The notes under the pieces were generated by a model that was not told the origin of the DNA, searched no databases, and saw only the letters and a list, made by a program, of their open reading frames with translations. The translations under genes and the position numbers were made by a program. From positions 400,485 through 464,484 of the forward strand of contig NZ_JAHLOF010000002.1 in NCBI RefSeq assembly GCF_018917235.1: 64,000 bases of DNA, in the 5' to 3' direction. The first letter of the stretch is position 1. Each line of letters begins with the position of its first letter. Positions 32,346-41,988 of this stretch are shown piece by piece. The stretch comes from Metaclostridioides mangenotii (GTDB lineage: Bacteria > Bacillota > Clostridia > Peptostreptococcales > Peptostreptococcaceae).

Positions 32346-33203
32346 CTATCTCAACATAGAATCTCTGTGCTTTTTAACAACTCTATAGCCTTTGTCAATC
32401 AAATCGTCTGCTAAAAGATTTGTAATTGTTACAGATCTATGTCTACCACCAGTACAACCAATTCCGATTACTAGATGTTGTTTTCCTTCTTCAATATACT
32501 GCGGAATTAGAAAATGTACCATATCCAATAGTTTATTATAAAATTCTTTACTTACTGGAGAATTCATAACATAGTTTCTGACTTCTTCATCATCACCTGT
32601 CTTAAGTTTAAGCTCTTCAAGGTAATATGGATTTGGTAAAAATCTTACATCAAATACTAAATCCGCATCTGAAAGTATACCGTGTTTAAATCCGAAAGAA
32701 ACTACTGATATTGTAATATTTAAATTATCTTCACCTTTATAATAAATTCTCTTTATCTCATCCTGTAAATCTTTTGGCTTCATATTAGAAGTATCAATTA
32801 TACAACTCGCTGAATCCTTAAATGGCTTCATTATATCTCGTTCTTTTTTTATACCTTCTGAGATCTGCATGTTTCTTGCCAAAGGATGATTCCTTCTTGT
32901 TATCTTATATCTCTTTATTAAAACATCATCATTACAGTTTAAATAAAGCATTTCATAAGCATAATTTTCTTTTTTTAGATAGTTTAAACTCTCATGAAAA
33001 TCTTTAAAGAACTGTAGTCCTCTTATATCTACTCCAAGAGCAACTTTATCGATACTAGAATTAGGTTGGTAGCATATCTCTGCAAATTTAGTTATTAATG
33101 CAGGCGGTAAGTTATCTACACAGTAAAATCCTAAGTCTTCCAAAGCTCTCATTACTTCACTTTTTCCAGATCCTGATAACCCTGTAACTATAACAAATTT
33201 CAT
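32346..33203 (-). CDS. rapZ: RapZ/YvcJ nucleotide-binding protein
   Basis: This 285-residue protein has an N-terminal P-loop ([11 protein letters not shown], residues 8-18) and a C-terminal domain with IGIGCTGGRHRSVTI, the hallmark of RapZ proteins. In E. coli RapZ controls GlcN6P synthase through small RNAs; in Bacillus the homologue YvcJ binds nucleotides and affects competence. The operon position before yvcK and whiA is conserved. GGGAGGTAG precedes the ATG. Confidence 0.95.
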   Translation of the reverse strand: MKFVIVTGLSGSGKSEVMRALEDLGFYCVDNLPPALITKFAEICYQPNSSIDKVALGVDIRGLQFFKDFHESLNYLKKENYAYEMLYLNCNDDVLIKRYKITRRNHPLARNMQISEGIKKERDIMKPFKDSASCIIDTSNMKPKDLQDEIKRIYYKGEDNLNITISVVSFGFKHGILSDADLVFDVRFLPNPYYLEELKLKTGDDEEVRNYVMNSPVSKEFYNKLLDMVHFLIPQYIEEGKQHLVIGIGCTGGRHRSVTITNLLADDLIDKGYRVVKKHRDSMLR

Positions 33204-33218
33204 GATACTACCTCCCTC

Positions 33219-33932
33219 TTATAATATAATATTTTCTATCAGTGAAACATCTAACCCTGATTCTCTTACAGTCTTCATAGCCAGATTGAAGTTCCCAACT
33301 TTAATTGGTGCATGTGCATCTGATCCAATTATAAATTTATTATTTATATGCTTTATATTTTGTATCTGATTCACATTTAAAAATCTATGACTGCTATTAA
33401 TCTCTAGTCTAGTATCTGTCTCAAATGCTATCTTTGCAATCTCTTCAATATAAACATCCCCTTTATCACCTGGGTGAGTTATACAAAATATGTCGTTGTT
33501 TTTTATAGCATTTATTACTGCATTTGTATTGTAAATTTTTGCTTTTTCACTCTTTATAGTATAGTTGTCGAAGTGATTTAATGCCGCTACTAACGATGTA
33601 GGCTTAGATCCAAAATGGTAGCCTGCCATTACATAGTCTAGAAATTTTCTATCATCGTCATCAACATCTATATTACCTTTATCATCAAGCACATTACATT
33701 CAAGACCCAGAAGAATTTTTATATTGGGATATTTCTCATTTAACATGTCTATTTCTTCTCTCATTACTGGGATATCACTCTTCTTTACACCATAAGTCAT
33801 ATGTTTATAACTGTGGTCTGAGATTCCAAGTATCTCTATTCCCTTTTCTAGGGCTACCTTTACATTATCCTCAATAGTCCCCTTGCCATGGCTAAATACT
33901 GTATGTGTATGATAATCAGCTAATATTTTCAT
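33219..33932 (-). CDS. PHP-domain phosphoesterase
   Basis: This 237-residue protein is a single PHP domain (YcdX-like). Metal ligands appear in order: DYHTHTVFSHG (6-16), SDHSY (about 39), LECNVLD (about 76), GYHFG (about 104), CITHPGDKG (about 150) and GSDAHAP (about 205). It probably hydrolyses a phosphate ester with a trinuclear metal centre; the substrate is unknown. Three bases separate it from the murB stop, and rapZ follows it. Confidence 0.9.
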   Translation of the reverse strand: MKILADYHTHTVFSHGKGTIEDNVKVALEKGIEILGISDHSYKHMTYGVKKSDIPVMREEIDMLNEKYPNIKILLGLECNVLDDKGNIDVDDDDRKFLDYVMAGYHFGSKPTSLVAALNHFDNYTIKSEKAKIYNTNAVINAIKNNDIFCITHPGDKGDVYIEEIAKIAFETDTRLEINSSHRFLNVNQIQNIKHINNKFIIGSDAHAPIKVGNFNLAMKTVRESGLDVSLIENIIL

Positions 33933-33935
33933 TTT

Positions 33936-34850
33936 CTAGTCCTCTCCAAGTATCTTTACTTCTTCTTCTAACATAACTCCAAATTTTCTATATACTGTAC
34001 TTTTTACTATATATATAAGATCTAACAAATCTTTTGCTGTCGCATCTCCAAGATTTATAACAAATCCACAATGCTTTTGTGAAACTTGTGCCCCTCTAAG
34101 TGTAAGACCTCTAAGCCCACTTTCATCTATTAATTGACCAGCGTAGTGACCAACTGGCCTTTTAAATGTACTACCCGCACTAGGATAGTTTAATGGCTGC
34201 TTTGTAACCCTTCTGTCTGTAAGGTCGTCTATATGGGCTTTTATATCATCGTAATTGCCCTTTTCTAGCTCTAATTTACAAGATAAAACTATGCACTTTA
34301 TGTTAGCTACAAGACTGTTTCTATACTTAAACTCCATCTCTTCATTAGAAAGATCTTTAATGTTACCATCCATGTCTATTATTCTTACTGTTTTAACTAT
34401 ATCTTTCATTTCTCCACCATAGGCTCCAGCATTCATACAAAGCGCTCCACCTATAGTACCCGGTATACCTGTCGCAAATTCAAATCCTTTAAGTGAATTT
34501 CTTAAAATTTCTTTTCCAAGAGTTGATAAAAGTGCTCCTGATTGAACTTCAACTATATTACCCTCTACTTTAGACTCATTAAAGTTATCAGCTATTTCAA
34601 TAACTAATCCCCTAAGGCCACCGTCTTTTACCAACATATTCGATCCATTTCCTATTATTAAGTATGGAATATCATCTTCCTTTATAAATTTAAGAATTTC
34701 TCTGATCTCTTTTTCTGTTCTAGGTCTAACCAACACATCAGCTGGTCCACCTACTTTAAAAGAAATGTGATTTTTCATAGGTTCATCTATTTTAATATCT
34801 TCCTTGTTTACTATTTTTGACAATTTTTCAAATACATACTCTTTATTCAT
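33936..34850 (-). CDS. murB: UDP-N-acetylenolpyruvoylglucosamine reductase
   Basis: This 304-residue type II MurB reduces UDP-GlcNAc-enolpyruvate to UDP-MurNAc with FAD and NADPH. The FAD-binding domain carries IGNGSNMLVKDGG (about 62-74) and GIPGTIGGALCMNAGAYGGEM (about 127-147). The catalytic Ser lies in YPSAGSTFKRP, and the last strand is EEEVKILGE. GGAGGAAAC precedes the ATG. It probably starts the murB-PHP-rapZ-yvcK-nudix-whiA transcript. Confidence 0.96.
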   Translation of the reverse strand: MNKEYVFEKLSKIVNKEDIKIDEPMKNHISFKVGGPADVLVRPRTEKEIREILKFIKEDDIPYLIIGNGSNMLVKDGGLRGLVIEIADNFNESKVEGNIVEVQSGALLSTLGKEILRNSLKGFEFATGIPGTIGGALCMNAGAYGGEMKDIVKTVRIIDMDGNIKDLSNEEMEFKYRNSLVANIKCIVLSCKLELEKGNYDDIKAHIDDLTDRRVTKQPLNYPSAGSTFKRPVGHYAGQLIDESGLRGLTLRGAQVSQKHCGFVINLGDATAKDLLDLIYIVKSTVYRKFGVMLEEEVKILGED

Positions 34851-35258
34851 GATTATAAGTTTCCTCCAAAATTTTGTTTCGCTTTCATATTTTAAATCGT
34901 TGGCTAAATAAACTTCAGCCCCAATTATTTCCCCATTTTCTATTAATTAAACCCTGGCTTAATTTTTCATTTATCTTCTTATCTTATTTCTATTTTTAAT
35001 AAATTATTATAATTAAATATATAATAATGTATTGAGTTAGAAATAACAATATACTAAAGCAGACTAGACTTTCTGCAATTATAGTATATATACTATTATA
35101 TCATTGCTTTCAGGTTCTGTTTTAATTAATATTAATAATTCTATAAATTTTCTACTATAAACTGATTTTTTATTTGTTATTTCGGAATAATTATATATAA
35201 TAGTACTTATTACTAAGCTATAATTTAACAATATTTTTAAAATATAGGAGGAAAAAAT
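34851..35258. other. Divergent promoter region between murB and cls
   Basis: The sequence is AT-rich and contains no ORF with a ribosome-binding site. It must hold the murB promoter (minus) and the cls promoter (plus), but no unambiguous -35/-10 pair was identified. No hairpin stands out. Confidence 0.4.
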
Positions 35259-36740
35259 TTGTTTGATCTAGAAATTTTCAAAGCTTCAATATACGAATTC
35301 TCAGTTACTGCAGTATATATAGTTAACTTTTTAGTTGTGCTAAATTTAGTATTTAGAGAAAAAAGGAATATAAACACTACTCTTACTTGGATAGCTATTC
35401 TAGTTTTAGTCCCAGTAGTAGGTTTTGTACTATATATAATATTTGGCAGAGATTTATCAAAAAATAATATGTTCCAACTCAAAGAACAAGACGATAAAAT
35501 TTTAAAAAGCAATATATTAAAAACTCAGATAGCCTTGCATTCAAACTTAAAGTTTGATAGATCAGCCAGTGAACATAAAGATATGATTTCTGCACTTGCA
35601 AACTCAAATAATGCTCATTATACAACTAATAATAATGTAAATATCTATCCAGACTCTGAAAAGTTTTTTAGAAGTCTTATAACAGAATTAAAAAAAGCCA
35701 AACATTATATAAATATTCAGTTCTATATTTTTAAAGATGATAATATAGGTAAAGAAATTGTTGATATACTAGTTCAAAAAGCGCAGGAAGGTGTTGAAGT
35801 AAGATTATTGTATGATGCCGTAGGAGGCAGAAACTTTAGCAAAAATTCTATTGATCTTCTCAAAGAAAATGGTGTAAAAGTAGCTAGTTTCTTCCCATCT
35901 ATTTTAAAAATTGTAAATTTCAACCTAAATTATAGAAATCATCGTAAAATCGTTGTTATTGACAACTGTGTTGGATTTGTAGGTGGATTTAATGTAGGTG
36001 ATGAGTATCTTGGAAGAGATCCCAAATTTGGAGAGTGGAGAGATACACATACCAAACTTACTGGTGATTGTGTGATGGATCTAAATATGAGATTTATGCT
36101 GGATTGGAAATATACTACTAAAGAAGATTTGGATCTATACAGTCATTTTCAAAATAGCAGCACTAAATGTGACTGTGAAGAAGGAAACGTCGGCATACAA
36201 ATAGTTTCTAGTGGACCAGATATTATAAACCTAGACGAAATAAAATATGGATACATCAAAATAATACAAAAGGCAACTGACTACGTATACATTCAAAGCC
36301 CTTATTTAATACTTGATACTACGCTCTTGGATACTCTTAAAATAGCTTGTCTATCAGGAGTAGATGTAAGAATAATGATACCTTCAAAACCAGACCATCC
36401 TTTTGTGTATTGGGCTTCATATTCTTATGCTGGAGAGCTACTTAATTTTGGTGCTAAAATATATACATACGGTGAAGATGCATTTTTACACGCAAAAACA
36501 ATAGTTGCTGATGACTCAATCTGTTCTATAGGTACAGCAAATATGGATATAAGAAGTTTTGAGCTTAATTTTGAAGTAAATGCTTTTATATATTCACAAG
36601 AAAAATCTACAGAATTAAGGGAAATATTTGAAAGAGATATGCAAAACTCAAAAGAAATAACTCAAGAAATATACGATGCTAGATCTACATATATTCGATT
36701 TAAAGAATCAATATCTAGATTACTTTCAGCCGTTTTGTAA
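35259..36740 (+). CDS. cls: Cardiolipin synthase
   Basis: AGGAGG stands seven bases before a TTG codon, the only well-placed start, giving 493 residues. There are two N-terminal membrane helices (about 8-26 and 38-58) and a phospholipase-D domain pair. The HKD-type motifs are HRKIVVID (about residue 227) and HAKTIVAD (about 408). The enzyme condenses two phosphatidylglycerols to cardiolipin at the membrane. It stands alone, with the hydrogenase operon starting 130 bp downstream. Confidence 0.95.
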   Translation: MFDLEIFKASIYEFSVTAVYIVNFLVVLNLVFREKRNINTTLTWIAILVLVPVVGFVLYIIFGRDLSKNNMFQLKEQDDKILKSNILKTQIALHSNLKFDRSASEHKDMISALANSNNAHYTTNNNVNIYPDSEKFFRSLITELKKAKHYINIQFYIFKDDNIGKEIVDILVQKAQEGVEVRLLYDAVGGRNFSKNSIDLLKENGVKVASFFPSILKIVNFNLNYRNHRKIVVIDNCVGFVGGFNVGDEYLGRDPKFGEWRDTHTKLTGDCVMDLNMRFMLDWKYTTKEDLDLYSHFQNSSTKCDCEEGNVGIQIVSSGPDIINLDEIKYGYIKIIQKATDYVYIQSPYLILDTTLLDTLKIACLSGVDVRIMIPSKPDHPFVYWASYSYAGELLNFGAKIYTYGEDAFLHAKTIVADDSICSIGTANMDIRSFELNFEVNAFIYSQEKSTELREIFERDMQNSKEITQEIYDARSTYIRFKESISRLLSAVL

Positions 36741-36878
36741 CTAAATTAAAATTATAACTGAAAATTTGAAAAAATATAAATACTTTGTTAAATGATTGTT
36801 AATAAATGATTTATTTTTCTATACTTTTTGATATAATACTGTAAATGGAATATAAATCTAAATGAAAGAGTGATGCAG

Positions 36879-37382
36879 ATGTGTAATTTTTATTCACAGA
36901 ACGAAAAGCTATTTTCAGACTTAAATGATTTTATAGACAAAGTAGATCCATCTGAAGGTGCCCTAATCCAAGTGCTACACCATGCACAGCAAATTTTTGG
37001 GTACCTTCCAAAAGAAGTTCAACTCCACATATCAAAAAAACTAAACATTCCACCTTCCAAAGTTTATGGAGTTGTAACATTTTATTCATATTTTAAAACA
37101 GAGCCTATTGGTAAGTACAAAGTTAGTGTTTGCACCGGTACAGTATGCTTCGTAAAAGGAGCTGACAAAATACTTGCTGAATTTGAAAAACAACTCGGCA
37201 TAAAATCGGGAGAAACAACTGATGACTTAGAATTTTCATTAGAGAGTTTAAGATGCATAGGGGCATGTGGTCTCGCCCCTGTCGTTACCGTAAACGATAA
37301 AGTTTATGGAAATGTAACACCCAAACAAGTTTGTGAAATTATAGATTCTTATAAAGAAAAAGAACTACACGCAAATTATTAG
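36879..37382 (+). CDS. hydC: [FeFe]-hydrogenase NuoE-like subunit (HydC type)
   Basis: This 167-residue protein is a NuoE-type thioredoxin-like [2Fe-2S] protein. The four ligands are in CTGTVC (about 87-92) and CIGACG (about 127-132), and it has the typical VLHHAQQIFGYLP and VYGVVTFYSYF segments. In HydABC complexes this subunit relays electrons beside the flavin subunit. Its start is uncertain: GTG 36870, ATG 36873 and ATG 36879 are all in frame, and the weak AAAGAG site best fits 36879. The flavin and catalytic subunits follow at 18- and 19-bp spacing. Confidence 0.9.
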   Translation: MCNFYSQNEKLFSDLNDFIDKVDPSEGALIQVLHHAQQIFGYLPKEVQLHISKKLNIPPSKVYGVVTFYSYFKTEPIGKYKVSVCTGTVCFVKGADKILAEFEKQLGIKSGETTDDLEFSLESLRCIGACGLAPVVTVNDKVYGNVTPKQVCEIIDSYKEKELHANY

Positions 37383-37399
37383 AATGAGAGGTGTAAACG

Positions 37400-39289
37400 A
37401 TGCATAAAATAAATTCCTTTGTTGAATTAAAGAATATGGCTCAAGATCTTAAACCTAGACTAAATCTTAGATACAATCACATCAAAGAAAACATAAAAAA
37501 GAGAGAAATCCTGGTCTGCAGCAATACAGGATGTATATCATCAAACAGTCTATTAATTATTGATAAGTTTAATGAAGAAATTGAAAAGCTTGGTATTAGT
37601 GATAAAGTCTCTGCACATCCCACTGGATGTTTTGGATTCTGCCCTCAAGGCCCTATAGTTAAAGTTTTTCCGGATGATGTTTTTTATGTTAAAGTCAAAC
37701 CAGAAGATGTCCATGAAATTATTCAAAAACATATTTTACATGATGAAATTATTTATCGTCTATTATATGAAGAACCTTCAAAAGATCATGAAAAAGTTAA
37801 GTATCAAGATGAGATGGATTTTTATAAAAAGCAATCTAGGATTGCCCTTAAAAATTGTGGTATTTTAGATCCTAGTGAAATAAGTGATTACATAGCAAAT
37901 GATGGATATTTGGCCCTAGGGAAATGTTTAGAGTTACTTACTCCAGAAGAAGTAATATACAAAGTAAAAGAGTCTGGATTACGTGGCAGAGGTGGTGCAG
38001 GATTTCCAACTGGAGATAAATGGAAAGCATGTGCTTCAAACCCATCTGGACCTGAAGGTAAAAAATACGTTGTTTGCAACGCTGATGAAGGAGATCCAGG
38101 AGCTTTTATGGACAGATCTATACTAGAGGGAGATCCTCACTCTATTGTAGAGGCTATGACAATATGTGGATACGCCATTGGTTCAGATACAGGGTACATA
38201 TACATAAGGGCCGAATACCCTAAGTCCATTGAAAGATTAGGGATTGCAATTGAACAAGCCAAAGAATATGGACTTCTCGGAAAAAACATACTTGGTAGTG
38301 GATTTGATTTTGATATAGAACTAAAACTTGGTGCTGGAGCATTTGTTTGTGGTGAAGGAACAGCACTTATGCACTCTATTGAAGGAAAGCGCGGAGAACC
38401 TAGGATGAAAACGTACAGTTCATCAAAAAGCGGCCTGTGGGAGTCTCCAACATGCTTAAATAACGTAGAGACTTTTGCGAATATTCCGCCTATTGTGTTA
38501 AAGGGACCGGGTTGGTTTTCAAATTACGGAACAAAAGATTCTTCAGGAACTAAAGTATTTGCTCTAGGAGGAAAAATTAATAATGTAGGACTGGTTGAAG
38601 TTCCAATGGGGCTTTCTATAAGAGAGGTTATATATGAAATAGGAGGAGGAATACCAGAAGGAAGAAAACTAAAAGCAGTTCAGACAGGTGGTCCTTCTGG
38701 CGGGTGTATTCCAGTTAAGTATATAGATACTCCTATTGATTTTAAATCACTTAATTCTATAGGATCTATGATGGGTTCTGGTGGAATGCTCGTTTTAGAT
38801 GAACAAGATTGCATGGTTGATTTAGCTAAATTCTTTTTAGAATTTACTGTTGAGGAATCATGTGGTAAATGTGCACCATGCCGAATTGGAACTACAAGAC
38901 TTCTAGAAATTTTAACTAGAATAACTGAAGGAAAAGGAACTTTGCAAGATATTGATGACCTCAGAGATCTATCAGAGGTAATAAAAGATGCTTCTCTATG
39001 TGGTCTTGGTAAATCAGCCCCAAATCCAGTTATTACTACTCTGCAGTACTTTATGGATGAATATATAGCGCACGTTATGGACAAAAAATGTCCATCTGGT
39101 AAGTGTCAAAGTCTACTGTCATTTTATATTACAGAAGATTGTAAAGGATGTACAAAATGTGCAAAGGTTTGCCCTGCTTCTTGTATTTCTGGCTCACCAG
39201 GTAAAATGCACTGTATTGATATATCAAAATGTTTAAAGTGCAATACTTGTATTGATAACTGTAAATTTAACGCAATAATAAAAAAATAA
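37400..39289 (+). CDS. hydB: [FeFe]-hydrogenase NuoF-like flavin subunit (HydB type)
   Basis: In this 629-residue protein, residues 1-120 form a thioredoxin-like domain with cysteines CSNTGC and CFGFC. A NuoF core follows with NADH and FMN sites (GLRGRGGAGFPTGDKW at about 196, CNADEGDPGAF at about 225, GAGAYVCGEG-like AGAFVCGEGTALM at about 312). The [4Fe-4S] motif is ESCGKCAPCRIG (about 488). The C-terminus adds a two-cluster ferredoxin domain (CKGCTKCAKVCP and CLKCNTCIDNC). This is the NAD-linked diaphorase subunit of trimeric, potentially electron-bifurcating hydrogenases. GAGAGGTG precedes the ATG. Confidence 0.95.
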   Translation: MHKINSFVELKNMAQDLKPRLNLRYNHIKENIKKREILVCSNTGCISSNSLLIIDKFNEEIEKLGISDKVSAHPTGCFGFCPQGPIVKVFPDDVFYVKVKPEDVHEIIQKHILHDEIIYRLLYEEPSKDHEKVKYQDEMDFYKKQSRIALKNCGILDPSEISDYIANDGYLALGKCLELLTPEEVIYKVKESGLRGRGGAGFPTGDKWKACASNPSGPEGKKYVVCNADEGDPGAFMDRSILEGDPHSIVEAMTICGYAIGSDTGYIYIRAEYPKSIERLGIAIEQAKEYGLLGKNILGSGFDFDIELKLGAGAFVCGEGTALMHSIEGKRGEPRMKTYSSSKSGLWESPTCLNNVETFANIPPIVLKGPGWFSNYGTKDSSGTKVFALGGKINNVGLVEVPMGLSIREVIYEIGGGIPEGRKLKAVQTGGPSGGCIPVKYIDTPIDFKSLNSIGSMMGSGGMLVLDEQDCMVDLAKFFLEFTVEESCGKCAPCRIGTTRLLEILTRITEGKGTLQDIDDLRDLSEVIKDASLCGLGKSAPNPVITTLQYFMDEYIAHVMDKKCPSGKCQSLLSFYITEDCKGCTKCAKVCPASCISGSPGKMHCIDISKCLKCNTCIDNCKFNAIIKK

Positions 39290-39308
39290 TTTGTTTGGGG
39301 GAATTAAA

Positions 39309-41048
39309 ATGAATCTAGTTAATTTGACTATCAATGGCAAGCCAGTTTCAGTTCCAGAAGGTACCTCCATACTGGATGCTGCTAAAACTATAGATATAAA
39401 AATACACAATTTATGCTATCTTAAAGCCGACGAAATTAGAAGACTAGAAACATGTGCTTCATGTCGTGTTTGCATGGTCGAAACTGATAGAGGGCTTGTT
39501 CCTTCATGTGGTACTCTAGTTAAAGAAGGTATGAAAGTTGAAACCAACAGTTTAAGAGCTTTAAAAACTCGTAAAAAAATTGTTGAGCTAATTCTATCGG
39601 ATCATCCTCAAGATTGCCTCGTATGCGAAAAAAATGGTGAGTGCAGACTCCAGGAAATCGCAGCAGATCTTGGTATCAGACAAATTAGTTTTAAGGGTGC
39701 AAAATCTATAGATAAGATGGACACATCTAGTAAATCAATTGTAAAAGACCACAGTAAATGTATACTTTGCAGAAAATGTGAAGCTGTATGCAACAAAATC
39801 CAAACTGTTGGGGCAATTTCAGGTATAAATAGAGGATTTAATACAGTAGTCGGAACATTTTTTGATGCAGATATGGTCGACACCGAATGTACATACTGCG
39901 GACAATGTGTAGCTGTCTGTCCTACAGGTTCACTTAAAGAAGTGAACAATATCACTCAGGTTTGGAGAGAATTGAAAAATGCTGTTAAAACTGTCGTAGT
40001 TCAAGTTGCACCTGCTGTTAGAGTAGCTCTTGGGGAAGAATTTGGGCTAAAATCCGGAGAAATGTCTACTGGCAAAATAGTTGCAGCTTTAAAAGCTTTA
40101 GGATTTAAGTATGTATTTGACACAAACTTTGGGGCTGACCTTACGATAATGGAAGAAGCATCAGAACTAATACACAGAATAAAAGAAAATGAAAATCTTC
40201 CTATACTTACGAGTTGCTGTTCTGCTTGGGTTAATTTCATAGAATACAACTATCCAGAAAAACTTGATCTAATATCAAGCTGTAAATCACCTCAACAAAT
40301 GTTCGGTTCCATAACAAAGAGTTACTTTGCTGAAAAATTAGAAATTGAACCAAAAAATTTATGTGTCGTCTCCGTGATGCCTTGCGTCGCTAAAAAATAC
40401 GAAGCCAACAGAGAGGAACTTGAAGTAGACGATATTAGAGATAATGATATATCTATTACTACTAGAGAACTTTCCCATATGATAAAAGAATCTGGTATCG
40501 ATATTCTTAACCTACTTGATGAAGATTTCGACTCCCCTCTTGGAGAATCGACAGGCGCTGGTACAATTTTCGGAGCAAGCGGTGGAGTTACAGAAGCTGC
40601 TCTTAGAACATCCTATGAATGGATCACAGGTAAAACTCTAGATAGTGTAGATTTTAGAGAAGTTAGAGGTTTTAGAGGTATTAAGGAAGCAAGTGTGCAC
40701 GTTGGAGGATCTGAAATAAAGGTATGTGTAGTCAACAGCCTAGGAAATGCCCGAAAAATAATGGACGATATCGTCGAAGGAAAGTCTGACTACCATATAG
40801 TTGAAGTTATGGCTTGCCCAGGAGGATGCATAGGTGGTGGAGGCCAACCTTTCCACTTTGGTGACTATAATATAGTTAAATCAAGAGGAAAATCACTTTA
40901 TAAAATTGATGAAAATAAAGAAATTAGAAAATCTCATGATAACCCTTATATTAAAAAATTGTACGATGATTTCTTAGGCGAACCATATAGTGAGACTTCT
41001 CATAAATATCTTCATACGACTTATAAGGATAAGAGTACTATATATTAG
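39309..41048 (+). CDS. hydA: [FeFe]-hydrogenase catalytic subunit (trimeric type)
   Basis: GGGGG before the ATG at 39309 sets the start (579 residues). Domains in order are a NuoG-like [2Fe-2S] domain (LETCASCRVC), a His/Cys cluster (HPQDCLVCEKNGEC), two [4Fe-4S] clusters (CILCRKCEAVC, CTYCGQCVAVC) and the H-cluster domain. The H-cluster motifs are TSCCSAW (L1), MPCVAKKYE (L2) and MACPGGCIGGGGQP (L3). L1 reads SA where many clostridial enzymes have PG. With HydB and HydC it should couple H2 formation to NADH and ferredoxin. A terminator follows. Confidence 0.95.
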   Translation: MNLVNLTINGKPVSVPEGTSILDAAKTIDIKIHNLCYLKADEIRRLETCASCRVCMVETDRGLVPSCGTLVKEGMKVETNSLRALKTRKKIVELILSDHPQDCLVCEKNGECRLQEIAADLGIRQISFKGAKSIDKMDTSSKSIVKDHSKCILCRKCEAVCNKIQTVGAISGINRGFNTVVGTFFDADMVDTECTYCGQCVAVCPTGSLKEVNNITQVWRELKNAVKTVVVQVAPAVRVALGEEFGLKSGEMSTGKIVAALKALGFKYVFDTNFGADLTIMEEASELIHRIKENENLPILTSCCSAWVNFIEYNYPEKLDLISSCKSPQQMFGSITKSYFAEKLEIEPKNLCVVSVMPCVAKKYEANREELEVDDIRDNDISITTRELSHMIKESGIDILNLLDEDFDSPLGESTGAGTIFGASGGVTEAALRTSYEWITGKTLDSVDFREVRGFRGIKEASVHVGGSEIKVCVVNSLGNARKIMDDIVEGKSDYHIVEVMACPGGCIGGGGQPFHFGDYNIVKSRGKSLYKIDENKEIRKSHDNPYIKKLYDDFLGEPYSETSHKYLHTTYKDKSTIY

Positions 41049-41113
41049 ATATTAGGTATTTTCGTCACAACCTCTTCTGACTACTGGTAAAGGTAATGCA
41101 GATGCTTTTAAAT

Positions 41114-41137
41114 AAAGAGTGCAGATTCGCACTCTTT
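41114..41137 (+). terminator. Terminator of the hydCBA operon
   Basis: AAAGAGTGC (41114-41122) pairs perfectly with GCACTCTTT (41129-41137), followed by T residues. Confidence 0.85.
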
Positions 41138-41187
41138 TTATTTCTTTGATGTTTTTTATTTAAAGTAGGACTTTAAAACATATATTT

Positions 41188-41658
41188 CTAATTATGGTAC
41201 GAATTATCTTTCTCCATAATAAAATTTTTCAATGTTACTCCTCTCACTTTTACAAGGTTATCTTTCACCACATGATAACCTTGATTTTCAAAGAATGGCT
41301 TAGCAGTAATTGAAACATGCGACGTGAACTTACTAGCATTTACGTAAAATTCAAGATTCCTCATAATTATAGTCGCTATATTTTGACCTTGATAATTTTT
41401 ATGAACAAAAAGTCTATCTAAATAACCTGATTTATCCATATCACCAAAACCAACAATAATATTATCTTTTATGGCAACAACGGAATAATTATTTAGTAAA
41501 AATCTATTCCAAATAACAGGATCTAATTCATAACCACCCCAAGCTTGGACCTGTTCCTCGCTATAATCTTTGCTATTTATATATAATACCGTCTCTCTAA
41601 ACAACTGAATTGTACTTAAACAGTCCTCTTCTTGATATTTTCTTATTTTCAATGTCAT
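41188..41658 (-). CDS. GNAT-family N-acetyltransferase
   Basis: This 156-residue protein has the GNAT fold: an N-terminal IRKYQEEDCLSTIQLF, the beta-bulge region YLDRLFVHKNYQGQNIATIIMRNLE (acetyl-CoA loop QGQNIA), and a C-terminal FFENQGYHVV. The acceptor substrate is unknown. GGAGG lies only one base before the ATG at 41658 but seven before an in-frame TTG at 41652, so translation may start two codons later (MKIRKYQEED). It lies alone between the two hydrogenase operons. Confidence 0.85.
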   Translation of the reverse strand: MTLKIRKYQEEDCLSTIQLFRETVLYINSKDYSEEQVQAWGGYELDPVIWNRFLLNNYSVVAIKDNIIVGFGDMDKSGYLDRLFVHKNYQGQNIATIIMRNLEFYVNASKFTSHVSITAKPFFENQGYHVVKDNLVKVRGVTLKNFIMEKDNSYHN

Positions 41659-41721
41659 ACCTCCAATATCCTCTTAACTCATATATTTTCAATTATCTGA
41701 TTATTAGGCTTATCACTTTAA

Positions 41722-41895
41722 CTATACTCGAAACTTACCTAAGAAAATGTTCCTACCGTTTATTACTAAATCTCCGTCATAATAATATCCGAGGCTTTCT
41801 AACCATTGTCTTATAATATCATAAAGTTCTTTCCAATGAGATTTAAGAAAATCAAAAATAGATGATTTTGCAACTAATGTAATTAACACTGAACC
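41722..41895 (-). pseudogene. C-terminal remnant of an unrecognised protein
   Basis: About 57 codons read coherently, with WKELYDIIRQWLESLGYYYD near the middle and GRNIFLGKFRV at the end before TAG. A stop codon lies immediately upstream and there is no start with a ribosome-binding site. It seems to be the tail of a lost gene between the two hydrogenase loci. Confidence 0.4.
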
Positions 41896-41920
41896 TTATT
41901 AATACAAAAATATAAAAACA

Positions 41921-41954
41921 AAAAGGTGCTCTAAATAATCTTAAAGCACCTTTT
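41921..41954. terminator. Terminator of the second hydrogenase operon
   Basis: AAAAGGTGCT (41921-41930) and AGCACCTTTT (41945-41954) are perfect ten-base arms just beyond the stop codon of the minus-strand hydrogenase gene. Confidence 0.8.
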
Positions 41955-41988
41955 CTTAGTTACTTTTTATATACTTAACAAAATCCTA

